From positions 7,936,927-8,000,926 of the forward strand of contig NW_024037063.1 in NCBI RefSeq assembly GCF_015706575.1: a DNA stretch of 64,000 bases, written 5' to 3'. The notes below the pieces were generated by a model, which saw only the letters and a program-made list of their open reading frames with translations, ran no database searches and was not told the DNA's origin. The position numbers and the translations under genes are program-made. This document shows, piece by piece, positions 36,924 to 50,000 of the stretch (its first letter is position 1; each line of letters starts with the position of its first letter). This DNA comes from Patiria miniata (lineage: Eukaryota; Echinodermata; Asteroidea; Valvatida; Asterinidae).

Positions 36924-39900
36924 AGTAAATACATCTAGAATTCCAGCTATATGCGCTTGCACGAAGCACACATATTGCATGAACGTTATGGTGGTATATT
37001 TAAAATTCTGTTGTGTTTTCGTTGGATGAAGGGTGGAAAAGCTCCAGCATTTTCAGTACACTCACGGCAAAATTAGGCGAAGACAGAGACGAAAAAATAA
37101 GAAGTAAATGATGGAAAATGTCGTCGGGAAGTAATCTGGCCGCGGTGCGGCTCCCATACACCCGCCCGCCGTATAGGCCTAAGATGAGTAACTCGCGACG
37201 ATAGTGTTTTTGAAATTCTTTTGGCCCGTTACACTTCCAAATGACACAGACGGTTAAAGAAACGAAACATGTCTATCTTAACCCTCTCTTCACCCTTTTG
37301 GGTTGTACGTGGATACAACGATCGAGTATGATGTTTCTCATACTACAAACAGCGAAAACGCCAGCATAGTTGGAGAAATATGACCAACAAATTAATGTTC
37401 GTACTCCAATGACGTGTGTTTCTTTCCTTCTGGAATCGCTTAAATGCACTTGTGCAAGCGCGCAATATATATTGAATTAGCGAACTAACATAGAACTTTG
37501 GAACTTTGTAACTTCATACATACATGGTAAACATGTTCCCAAAGGTCAAGAATTAAAACAAAATCGAAAGTTTCGAAGTGTATGTTTCAGTCACGCATCA
37601 AATTTTCATTTTAATCCTGTACTTGAAAACTAAAATATTACCCATTGAATATTCAATATAGCATGGACACAATTACTTAAGCGCTTTATGAGGAGTTGTT
37701 TTACATATCTTTATAGCTTCGCGATGTGTGTGTGAAACCGTGACACAAATCATTGAGCTAAAGAGGCCGATCCAGGCTCTCAGTCTTTTTTTTGGCTGCA
37801 CAATTTTTGATTGTAGAATAACTTGGCTTTTGTGGCTTTGTTGAGTGTTTTTATCATTATTGTTTCGGGTAACAAGACATGCGAAAAGAAAGTGTTAGCA
37901 AGAGCGACAAGAATCCAATGATGATAATTAGCCTACTTTGTGCATATTCTCTCCCTATACATTACACCGGATATTTTCTATGATGACGAATTGTACCTGT
38001 CCTGCAACAGTTTAATGACAGGATACGTCCATTACAAATACAAAAACGGTATCATTTTCATCTCGTGTCGGTTTCAGGTTTCGGGCAATAACTTTCGATG
38101 TGTAACCTGAATCCCAAATCATAATCCGTTTGTTAACATGACACTGAATTATGTTTATAGCCTATGATAAAGGGTCCCATCAACCTTGATCCCAATGCCT
38201 GTGTCACCGATCACAAGCTCCAAACATCCAGTCACGAATCGTCGTAATATGATTCAAAGATATTCTAGCATAGGGCGTCTTATTCTTGGCAGTTAAAAGT
38301 ACAGAAAAAGATCTCTTTGCACAAATACAACATGACATTGGAATTGAACAACAATTTAGTTCCGGTCAAGCACATGACAAGTGATATGTTTGTCGAGATG
38401 CAAACGAATTCAGTTAAAGTAACTTGCACTTTTTTATTTTGATCTTGATTTTAAAAAAATATATTGTTATGCCCTATTTATCGGTTCATTTCATGCAGTG
38501 AGATGTTAGTCCTGAAATTAAGGAAACAATTTCACGAGAAATTTCAATGCATTCTAAAAATTCAACAAAATGTTCCCCTTTGAGAAGTTGTATGTTTATC
38601 GAATTGAAGGTTTATAGAATTTTAGGTTTATCATACAATATATTTTATAATCAATATGAGTATTGGTGTGTCATTTACGCCTTTCCTGTGAAAAATGTCG
38701 CCTTCTTTTTTTTTTCTTTTTTTTTAATATTCTCGAACCTAGATGATAAATTCTATAAATGAAAACTTCATAGTTTCGCAATTTTTAAAATGAACATCTT
38801 TTGCGAATTGCTGTCTATAGCCCTTACGTACACTCAAGATCAACTGCAACAAAACTCCCTCAGGATATAATAGGAAAACAGTCCAGCGAAGGGCGATTTC
38901 TAAAGGTTACGTAAGACTTCATTTTGAATGAAACTACATGTACACACACATGTTCACGTTGGCGGGCGAAATCTTTGAAAATTAATTTCTCCCGTTTGGA
39001 ATACCGTATCTTCATGCAACTGCCAGGGTTTACTTCCCTCATAATGATCCAAGTGTGTGCTAAAAATCGTTGTGATGTGTTCATTACTTTTCGTTGGAAT
39101 TTGAAAAAGTAGGCCTGGCTACGTGCACTTTTGAAAGTTGGAATATAGCGTTTGCAATATCTGTCAATCTTTTCAAGCCTGACGAATATTAATAAGGTTC
39201 CTATCCATAATGGTGTGCAGTAAAAATTTGGAGAAAAGCCTCCTTCACGAGTAATTATTTGATAAATATCACCCTTTTTGCCGGCTTCCATTGGTCGATA
39301 CCGAGACCCACGCCAAAACACGCCGAGTGACGCTAATGAAAATGCTAATCTACCATACCTTATTGTGTCGCTTGGCCGGAATCGGTCAACCGTAGCGCCT
39401 ACTACGCTTTGCTAACAATGCACGTCGGTAGTTGTGTCGGCGGAAAATCCTCGTCGAAATTTTCCATGGAGATAGTTCCAGTTGGAACACTAGCGTTTGC
39501 AACAACAGATAGAGCTGAAATTCGGATTATTCTTAGATGATATAAGTGTTGAACTAGTTGTGGAATAACAATTAGGAGTGATTCCTAGAAAATGAGGTTA
39601 ATACATGCATTTGGGGAAGTTTTCGAACGATATCTTCCCGACTTGAAGGTCAGCTTTACCAGTAACCAGTACTGACGTTTCGGCATCGATGACCGAGATT
39701 TTTTCACTGAAATGAAGTTTAGAATGTCGTCTTTCGTTATAATTTAACATTTCAATCATACAGAGCGTATTTTTTGAGAAACACATCGTTCAAAAGGCCA
39801 TGTTTTTTGGTGCATGGATATCACTGCTCTATTATAGCGTCTAAGTACGTAATCGGATTAGGTTTGCCTAACAACATCAGACGCTTTGCCCAGCAACCAC

Positions 39901-41042
39901 ATAACTGCTCAGTCTAGTCAGTATACTCAACGTGTCGAACATCAGCCACGAATCTGCACAGCCTTAAAGTGATCCACAGGTGCAACGAATGTATGGCTTA
40001 CTGATATCTCAGGGCTCGTTTACTCCAACATTTACGTCCAATTCTGTATCAGCTATTAGTATGGTTGCCACAAGGATGTGTCAGATGGTCAGTTTGCGCG
40101 TGCAATGTAAGTCAGTCTGTACCATTGATCTCCATATACACATACTGGTCTGTACGTTGTGTACCAGATCATTTTGCACTTTCCTAAGCTGATTACAATA
40201 CCATGCAAAGACAACAAAATGACAGCCATGACAATGATGAAAAACATCCGAACACTATCGAAGTTGAGTTAGGGAAAATAGAGTTTGCAAAGTAAAAGCT
40301 ATCATACGTTTCGTGCACTTGTCGACGTTCACTTTATTTTCTAATTTCTCAATGTCTAGCACCAGCACCGCATTTTAAGTGGATTAAATGTGCAAACGAA
40401 ATGGAACCAGGATTAGTAGGCCTAACTGCTTAACAAATACTGAATTTGGAGCGGGACGTATTATTTACCCTGTTCAAAAAGCGACCACGACAAGCATGTG
40501 CCAGGTGCTAACGAATGTTCTTTTCGTCCGAAGATTTAAGATTGAAATTAAACACCAAAAAGGAAGACCAAATAAAAGCAATGTTTGAAAAAAATACATG
40601 GACTTGCTCATTAATCCATATTGTTTTTGCTAAATTTTCTCTTGCATATTGTATAAACGCCATATTTACAACAATTCCTGCTCTATTATATAGTAAAACT
40701 TCATCCGAAACCCATTAAGAAATGATTTACGTAATGCCGTATTTAATCTAAATAAAATGTGTCATGGCATGAATGACGTCTGGGTTGGATGGAATCCATT
40801 CTGCTCATCGTGATTCTATAGCATATACCGGTATCACACAATCTGGAGGATGTTGGTAGTACTTAAATGTCTGCACCATTCGGAATAGGACTTTTTTGCA
40901 AGCACCCGTTCCAATTGCCACTATACTTCTCATCCAAAACTGGTCAGTAAGCAATGGCAATATGATTCTAATTTCCCAAATCCTGCTTTACTCATACCTC
41001 AGTTTCAATCTTAAAAATACAACACTGCATTGCTGCGACAAA
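36924..41042. other. No gene recognised
   Basis: Long AT-rich stretch without convincing exons. A leftward open frame at 38860-39321 (153 codons) is basic, has no recognised motif, and could not be tied to splice sites. Confidence 0.3.
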
Positions 41043-41237
41043 TTACTGCCCAAATCCCTTGAAATATCCTAGCAGAATATCAGCATAGTTCGGTAGAGCC
41101 ATGTCCATCGATCTGTTAATATTTGGCGCAGGCAAATTGACACACTCCTCCCAAAAGACCGCGAATGTCTCGCGTGATTTAACATGACATTTCTTGGCAT
41201 AATCAGTGTATATGTCACGAGCAGCTAGTGCGATAAT
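41043..41237 (-). CDS. Possible terminal coding exon of an unrecognised leftward gene
   Basis: On the minus strand a good acceptor (pyrimidine-rich tract ending CATCCCAG, boundary 41237) precedes 64 codons and a TAA at 41045-41043. The peptide has coding-like composition: IIALAARDIYTDYAKKC, then HVKSRETFAVFWEECVNL, then PAPNINRSMDMALPNYAD and ILLGYFKGFGQ. If the acceptor is wrong, the frame stays open to an ATG at 41306. I do not recognise the family. Another leftward exon-like segment lies about 1.2 kb upstream; their phases differ, so a further exon would be needed to join them. It could also be an isolated or processed gene fragment. Confidence 0.35.
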   Translation of the reverse strand: MIALAARDIYTDYAKKCHVKSRETFAVFWEECVNLPAPNINRSMDMALPNYADILLGYFKGFGQ

Positions 41238-42411
41238 CTGGGATGGAAAATTGAAAATTGCGCGCGCAATGGAAGCTTTAAAGCATTTCTTTTGGATAAA
41301 CCACATGCATGCAGTACATGTATAACAACCTCGGGATATATCCCGAAGGCTACGGTTTCGTTACATGACTCGACTTCATATTGAAAAAAAAAATCGGGGA
41401 ATGTAGTTAATTATTCAACTCCCTTTTCTCAGAACAGTGAAATTTAAAAATACATCCTCTCACATACCTATCTTTTCATAGCCTTTTGAGTGTCCAGTGT
41501 AAGGGATACACATCGGAACTCATGGTCTAATATGTGCTTTACAACATGTTACTGGTTCGGGGAGACCATTACCACATAATATGTTATGAAACATTAAACA
41601 TACTCTCCTATGATGTCTGTCTAGACAAGTTGCTTTGTATCAGAAATATTTCAATATATATATGCAATGTTCATGCTAGCCTGGAGATGGGGTGGGAATA
41701 AGCTGCAATCATTTTTAAAACACAAATTAAATAATACAAGACGGCTCAGTGTTTCAAGATTCAAATCCGATTTTTCGTTCGACTTATAAAAGGAACTGTT
41801 CGAGCTCTTCATTAAACTCGATTTGTTTTTCTTTCTTGGCTTACGGTCAATAAAACCGATGGCTCTTGAATAATTATGTTGGTACAATAAACATGTTATA
41901 AATGAACCCATTCTTATCTTATAAAGGTGAAATGGCCCGTCGTGTTAGATTGATCACATGATATGTAAAAAAAAATCGGTCAATATGTACACGTGGTTTA
42001 AATTCGTTGTCATTGTGAGCCGATAAAATTACGCTTAAGTAAATTCATAACAGACAATACAATCCGGACGGGCTCAAAATCAAGACAACACTATACCTTG
42101 AATGGAACATTGTTCGATTTATTATCAAACATTTAATAATTTTAACTGTTCTGTTCTTAATTACTTTCGATTACATTACTTTTGGTCGTTATTTTGCTCC
42201 ATGACTTACCTCACTTAGATCACTTTCAGTTCACTGACATTGATAAAAGTTGCTTATATACCAGTTGGCCGCAATCATGCATTTAGAAGTATAGGCTTGG
42301 CAATTACGATGTCAGGCCGTGTGATTAGGCCTATACTGAGCCTCAGTTTGCGTTCATCCATATGGCCCATGCAAATGGACTTGGCACATACAACAAGAAC
42401 TGACAGCTCAC

Positions 42412-42475
42412 CTTTATACGCAGGATGGCCATTTCGCCAACAGATGCGGCTCTGAAATGATGCTGTATTATCCAT
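42412..42475 (-). CDS. Possible coding exon, leftward
   Basis: An ATG at 42475 opens MDNTASFQSRICWRNGHPAY followed by K and a strong donor (AAAG|GTGAGC, boundary 42412) in phase 1. An alternative reading takes the TTTCAG just after the eighth codon as an acceptor and makes a 40-base internal exon. The family is unknown. It could be the start of the gene whose end is at 41043-41237, but nothing links them directly. Confidence 0.25.
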
Positions 42476-42479
42476 AGTG

Positions 42480-45400
42480 TATAAATTTACATCCAAACAG
42501 ATTAAGGACACAGATATATCCTTGAGTGAGGCTATAGGATACACAAACTGAGAATTTCAACAACATTGCTACTCAGTCCAGGCTTTGAAATGTCAAACAG
42601 ACAGCAAGTTGCACCGCAGCCAATTGCATTTCCCGGTTGGCGTACACTGTACGAGGTTACGGGTCTCCTGTGATCCAGGCGAGCGTATTATCCAAAGCCA
42701 TGGAACAAATAAGTTGAGTCAGTTACTTCAACGGCTGTTTGGCTTCCTCTATACAACATAATAATGTTTAGTCGGGAGATTGTTTTTATTTCACGAAAAG
42801 TATTGTGTCTTTATCTGCATCCGTAGATGAAGCAAGCTTTTGAGTAAAATATTCTAGGCTAAACAATAAAAGACAACAATGAATTCAGATCAACAACACA
42901 CAGACAATCCACCAAGAAAAGTGCAAAGGAGTCGAGAGGTCGACCTCCGTCATGCAAATATTTCCCATCCTTTATCGATTGTTCCAAAGATGCTTACAAC
43001 ACAGGCAACATAAACATCATTAGATTATAGTGCTGAAGTTCTATTTAAGGTTATGTTTTGAATCATGTCAATGTTTTTAGGCTGCGGTTCTTTGGTACTT
43101 CTATGATAGTACATGCATTCTCAATTGGAATATCACTAAGTGTTGCGGTATAAATGTTCATATAAATATGATGTTTCGGTAGTCATACCGTTCGAACCTT
43201 TCAGTAAATATCTATTCATCTATTCGGCAATGTGTTTTGGGCTTGAAAATGGAGACGGCCGTTTTCAAATATTCCAGTTATTTAGCATAGATCTTTTCAA
43301 ACATTAATAATTTTTAAAATATTATATCATCAGAACACTTCCAATTACATTCATACAAACAGAAAGTCCCAACAGCAAATTGAACATTCGTCCCAGATAT
43401 CCACAATTATTTAATTAAATAAAAACACCAACCGCTCATTAGAATTTTCTCATATGTCAAGATAATTATACAATATCACGAACAAAAAGAGCCTCAGGAC
43501 ATTTGGATTAAACTTCATATCAAAATGTAGTTTATACCCTTCAGACAGACACCTAAAATATACAGTGTATCGTAGGATGGGAAACACATCGCTGTAAGAA
43601 GGGAACGCCAAATGCAGTCAGGTTCCGACCAGGCTCGTGATCTACATAACAAGTTCACCACTTTGATATTTACATGTGCCCGTTTCTACGACAATGGACT
43701 CGATATAAATAAAATGGTATATATAGATCTTGGCTGCAAATGCGTCACTGTGTAGTGTGTGGTGCAGTTTGGCAAGGAAATGCCAGCTGAATATTGTTTT
43801 GGCCGTTTGTAATGTAATTTTTTATTCGTTCATTAAATATATATATAGCAACGCATGTCTGTTATTACTTGGTACTTGGTTGGTGCCCTCCACAATATTC
43901 CATCTGGGGAATTTAAAGCGCACTGTTGAGTCCGAGAGGTCATTCCAATTTGTCAGTGTTCAAATAAATACTAGTCACAAATTATACCAGTAGTTAGGTA
44001 GTCTTGTTCCCAAACCAACGTTTCTGACTATTCTGACAAAATCTTACGTCAGGTAGTCGCCGCGGCTAAAAATAAACTTGATGGCCCTTTTTCAAAGCAC
44101 GGCTTGTTTCCGGCTTGGCTTTATCATTAAGAGGCTAAGACCCTTTAATGTTCCGATCAAATAAAAAAAACGCTTGCTTCAAATCATACAGTTTGATATT
44201 TCTGTAAGAAAACAACATTGACTGTTATTGAGCAGGAATCTCCAAAGTTAGGGACCGAAAATTTAATATCAGGCAAAGCTGAAATGGAGACGAAGCCGAC
44301 GTTGTGGCTACGTGACCTAAGATTCGTCAGAAATAAAATAGTCAGAAAATTGTGGTCTGGGAACCAGACTGGTAGTTAGGGATCAATCAACATGTGAGTT
44401 GGGGAGCCGGCCAGCCAGCCAGCCAGCCAACGATTAAGGATTTTAATATACAGAATATTCGTGTAAAGATATCAAAACATAACTAAAGGGATCACTAAAT
44501 CAGTGAAATGTCTCAGTAATTTAACAAAACTCTTTAAAACATTAACTTGGGAGCAAGAACAATTTTATCTAGACGTCAATGACTCATCTGCGTCTTCTGC
44601 GGGATTGGACACAGTGTTTTATCTGTGAGTCAGTTTTTCTAAACTACTTTTTTGAAAGAAGACATTTCACAATACGCTATATCAATGTTACTACATTGAA
44701 CGATCCCTACTTATTTCTGTATCATCTAAATAACTAGAGATTTCAGCACGAGTTTTCACAGTAGAATTAACAACATCCACTCATCTACCGTATCATGGGT
44801 GACATTTTAAAGCACGACGGTCAGTTTGCTTGAGAACGTTTCTGAAAATGCGGAAATATCGACACTTGTTGGCGCTATTGCAGAAAATAACGCTTACGTA
44901 CGTCGTCCTGAAATTTGGAAGGTTTTATTTTTAATGTACAACGAACTTAGCGCCAAACTAGGGTACATGACGTAGCCCATGTATTTTCCCGGGAAATTTA
45001 TGATCGTAACCAGGCAACATATCAAAGGGTGCTGATGACGGCTTATGTAATCGCTTTCGCCAAATTTGGGGTATTTTGGGTATACAGTTCACCGCCGGTA
45101 TCAATGTGCGTAATTGCCGTGCGCTGACTTCATGCAGGTAATAGAAAAACGAATGCATGCGAGTCAAATTTGGCTTTTGAAGTAGGAAGTTTTAAGTGCT
45201 GCGCTTGGGATTATTAACATTTCATGTGATTTCTGGCAATTTATAGAGATAAAGCTGTTGATGTGGGTATTGGACGAATTTCGTCTTTTACCTTGTAACC
45301 AGTATTGCTTGTGAGGCCCCACATCAAGTGGGCCTAATCATATTTGTGAACAAATTTTCGCTAGATTTTTGTTATCCCATGATTGACCGCGTTTGAATAT

Positions 45401-45793
45401 CGTCCAAAAACTGCCCTCAAAATATAATGAGTACGTAACTACGATCTCAGAAAATTAGTCACGTTTTTTGAGGTCTGGTACCATGCATCGCGAGCGATAA
45501 AAAACAATACTATTTAGTCGGCTTTTAAATTGCTCATTTTTATCAAAACAACCAAATCTAGCGAAAAGAAATCTATTTAAATATCGCCTCGTGGGGTGCT
45601 ATGTTAAGTATTTTATTGCCATGTGCAAACTTCAAATGTCTAGAAATCTTAAGAACAAATCTTAAGAACTCATATTTTTTTGGAACCTTAGATACCACCT
45701 CACAATGGAAAAATCACCACATGGAATTTTTCCCCCGAAATGAATTTCTAGTCATAGCTTTTTTAGGGTTTGCTTAAAACAAAACAAAACTTA
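42480..45793. other. No gene recognised
   Basis: AT-rich intergenic sequence. A GCCA tetranucleotide run lies near 44406-44428. No exon could be supported. Confidence 0.35.
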
Positions 45794-46034
45794 TTTACTC
45801 TCTAAATTCCAAAGAGTGAAATTAGGGACTATATGTTTTAGAGTGAAAATCACTCTCATTTTAGATTGAAAAAGTCTGGAAAAAAAACCGCTTCAGTCGA
45901 AGCTCGAGTAAAAACTCGATCGTTTCGATTCAAGGAATTTCACTTTGAAACGTCTAGTCCCTAGTTTCCGACTGTGTGAATGAATCTTCACTCGAATGGA
46001 GTGAATTTTCACTCTTTGAAATTTAGAGAGTAAA
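45794..46034. mobile_element. 241-bp inverted-repeat MITE (ACTCTCTAAATT family)
   Basis: It opens TTTACTCTCTAAATTCC and closes AAATTTAGAGAGTAAA, with inner inverted matches such as AAAGAGTGAAATTAGGGACTA and TAGTCCCTAG. It is nearly a full hairpin. A partial copy lies at 54376-54482. No coding capacity. Confidence 0.68.
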
Positions 46035-46923
46035 GTAAAAAATGTCTTAAAATTACGCGCCAGTCACGGTCCATACGTACTGTCGTCTGCTCCGCTAAAA
46101 CGGAATTGGGTTTTCAATTGAAACCAGCTCAATAAATTATTGCTGGAATCGGAAGAAATGCTCTGAATTATTAAACATATCACTGTCCAAAAATTGATTA
46201 CGTTAGCGTAAATTGCATTGCGTTCGAGTCATAAATCTGTACAATATTACTGTACTCTTCTTATTCAATTCAAATTTCCGTAATCTTTAATCTAGCCGTC
46301 CGGACCCGGCATCCATCCGAGAACCGCTCGCGAGCTGAGACACTGGTGGTTTACATACATCGGGAAAAACACAAGTAGGCGTCATGGCTAATCGAACGCT
46401 CTCGTGTAAGTTTTACTTGCATGTGTAAAGCCTGGTAAGCGAACCCAAAATCTGTCATAGAAAAAAGTTGACGATATTGCAACATTTAGCGTCCGACAAA
46501 GCACGTTTTGCACCAAGTCAAGAGAGACGGCCTGAATGTCAGCACAATGCTTCTTTTGAAATTACATGCGAGATTGAATAGGTCATTGTGGTAAATGTTG
46601 CAGATGATTCGTGACCACGTAACAGGTGATATGGATTTGAAAAAGGCATTAGTTTAATTTTACGAATCACTTGTAAACAGCCTGAAATTTAAAATACATA
46701 TTTTGTTTAATACACTTATTCATTCCTAACCCTGCAGCTGTTAAGAAGTACTTGTAATGGCATATATATCAGTAATTTCACGGAGCTAAAGCTTTTACAT
46801 AGTTCAAAAGTGTAGTTCCGGTGAAATGATATTTGGTTCTTTGCATTTTTTTCTTCAAAATGTCAGAGCGTATTCTTTTTATCAATGCAGTTTTTGCTCC
46901 ATATTTTTGCGAATCCCTTAAAT

Positions 46924-46936
46924 GTATAAAAAGGGA
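46924..46936 (+). promoter_or_regulatory. TATA box of the peptide precursor gene
   Basis: TGTATAAAAAGGG stands about 95 bases before the start codon at 47021. Initiation roughly 30 bases downstream, near 46955-46960, would give a 5' UTR of about 65 bases. The match to the TATA consensus is close and it sits where the gene model predicts. Confidence 0.6.
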
Positions 46937-47020
46937 CCCTTTCAATTCATTTTGTAGAGCAGCCACCTAGGCCTATAGTTTGCGAGTCACCTGATCTTAC
47001 ACAACCATACACAACGCATC

Positions 47021-47072
47021 ATGAAAGCAATGATTTTCATCGCATTTTCGGCAGTTTTCCTTGTAGGACTGG
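47021..47072 (+). CDS. Precursor gene exon 1: signal peptide
   Basis: It encodes MKAMIFIAFSAVFLVGL plus the first base of the next codon, and ends at CTGG|GTAAGT. Start choice: it is the first ATG after the TATA box and immediately gives a hydrophobic signal core. A second Met at codon 4 would shorten the basic head. Confidence 0.75.
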
Positions 47073-50000
47073 GTAAGTCAAAGTTAACGTTCAGTGATCT
47101 GAGTGTGTGAGTACGTGTTCAGTTAAAACAAAACAAAACGACAAAAACAAATTTATTTTGAAAGTTAGACACAACGATTATGCAGATTGTTAAAAAAAAC
47201 TTTGAAAATAATTTTAGGGCGTTGTCACGCTTGTCCACAGTACTATCACCACCTCACCCAACGGATACGGGCCGACGGGGCGATCCACTCCATTACATTT
47301 TCTCAGATATAACCGCTTGGTTTTGGTTTTGTTTTTTTGCTGGACCCGAATTGGTAAGCCTTTCGTATGGAAGTGTAGATAGGACATGGTTAAAAATAAA
47401 ACTAATTCGTACGTACGAATTACTAAACCGTACGTACGAAATTCTAATTCGTACGTACGAATTACTAATTCGTACGTACGAATTACTAAACCGTACGTGT
47501 TTTTGTGGCTAGTTAATTAGTTTTTTTTCAGACACCCATTTCCGTAATCCGGTTCAAAGTTTTGATGCAGGCAGCCATAAAATGTCAGTTTCTTTATTGA
47601 CTGTGAGCATCAAAGGCTCATTAACAAAGCAAAGCGTTGAGTTGTATAATGCAATAATTTGACGGTTGCACAAAGCAGTAACGTACCGGTATCGTTTACA
47701 ATAATTGCCGCACCACCAAGTGACTTCGTGTCCCGTACAGCACAACTGTGGTATTCGTCACTGTTAGAGCAAATTTTGTAGAGGGGGCATTAGTTTTTCT
47801 ATTGAACCGTGTGCACTTTCCCCTTCGATTTGACTAAGCACACTGCAGGCGAAGGTATAGGCCTGAGTTAAACACCTCCCACGTGTACTTTCTGAACAAG
47901 ATGTGAAGTCCAGGAATTCTCACTTTATTTTACAATTCATATTGACTTTCTCGTCTCGGACATATAACTGAGCGCTCTTTTCGATTTTTTCTCTTCTATC
48001 GCTTTTCATGTGTTCCAATCTCGTGCCCGTTCAAAGACATTTTAATTATGCTATTTCTCGATGAACCCCTAAAATGCACCCAAGTAAGAAAATACAGCTT
48101 TCCCCGTGCAGTTAAGTTTCACAACCTGTTCATTCAATCAGACAAATAATATTGTGCATTTTATTTAAAGAGGTTGCAGTACATGTACTGATATGGTTTC
48201 TAATTGACAGTTTATAAGCCCCAGCGCATTTGATTGCGTTTCAACGGTCTCAAATAAGCGTATATACAGACAAACATTTTTGGAAATCAAAATTTGTTTG
48301 TTAACTTTCGATTCGTACCAAGTAAACAAGTTTGACGAACAATTTATGGATTTTATCCCTTCTCCTCCATAAATGAAACGTACACTAAGAAATTCGAATA
48401 AAGTCCCGCAACTTAAGTGTGAAACACAAAGAATGCAGAATAGTGCCATTCCTCATCTGGTACATCTGTATAACTCTAATCCCAAATGAAATGAATTGAT
48501 TTTTACCTGCAAGCTTTTATTGTATTTTACAAGTTTTAACGTTATTTTAATACTACCTTTCATTTAAATAAGATAATTTGACTGCCACACATCTTGCACA
48601 ATTTTTAAACTCATTTCCTATCTGGCTCATTTTTTATAATTCTAATCCTAAATGAAACTATAAATTGTTTTACCTGCAACCTTTTTTAATGTCTTTTATA
48701 AGTTTTAACGCAATTTGAATGCCCCCTTTTTAAAGTAAGATAAATTGATTGCAACACAATCTGTAACAATAATATGTATTTCTCTATATAGACAATTTTC
48801 TTTAGTTAGATCTGTATGCACAATGTTTAAACCTTTTCTAATATTAGTATTTAATGTCATATTTTGTTTTTTTAACTCGGTAGGCCTTTAACTTTTTTAA
48901 ATGTGTTTTTAAAAAATGTAAATCACGTGCAATTCAGCAGTGGCTGCTATTCGTGATTTGTTAATAAACCATGTTGAATTGAATTGAATTGAATACAGGA
49001 CTCCGGTCATGGACGATCCTGTCCAAATTTGCCTAAAATCGGCCAAAGCGTAAATGCCCATTGGGAGACAGAAGACCCACGTAATCTGCTTCTTACATTT
49101 TACGTGTGAATGAAGTATACCTATATATATGCTTGAACTTTCGCAAAATTGAAACGGGTGTGTTAACGCTTACCCAGTTTTAAATGAATTCAAACGGAAG
49201 TTTTGAATAACCGAAGACCAAGTTGTGAAACTGGACAGGAAAAAGTCTATTTCTGACTTGGATATGTTAGTAAAGATAATGACGGTTGATCATAATTTGT
49301 CATTGAGTTTTAAAGAAATTCATAACCGTTTAAATGACAAATTCTTTGAGTCAAGTGCGCCCAGCCCGTAAAGGCAATCCTTTCCTCGATCTTTTTCACA
49401 CATTGTGTTTTCTACGGTGGCTCATATTCGCCAATTTGTTGCGCAAGTCCCTTTTCCTTATGGCGTTATATCGCCGTACTATTGCGTTATATCGCCATAC
49501 TATTGCGTTATAACGCCGTAGTATTGCGTTATAACGCCGTACTATTGCGTTATAACGCTGTATTTTATTGCGTTATAACGCCGTATTTTATTGCGTTATA
49601 TCGCCGTATTTTATTGCGTTATATCGCCGTACTATGGCGATATATCGCTATACTACTGCGTTATGTCGCCGTACTATGGCGTTATATCGCCGTAGTTTTG
49701 CGTTATATCGCCGTATTTAATTGCGTTATAACGTCGTTTTTCTCCGTTATACCATTTGGTTACTACGAAAGCCTACGAAAGCCCATTAGCGCCACTGGAA
49801 GTGTATATGATACAGACTATTTAATTCGTTATTACGGATTATTAATTCGTTATTACGGATTTTTTAATTCGTTATTACGGATTATTAATTCGTTATTACG
49901 GATTATTTAATTCGTTATTACGGATAATTAATTCGTTATTACGGATTATTTAATTCGTTATTACGGATTATTTAATTCGTTATCACGAAATAAATCTGGT

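Noticed and set aside
38860-39321. A 153-codon leftward open frame as a gene
   Set aside because: Basic, motif-free composition and no supporting splice or promoter signals.
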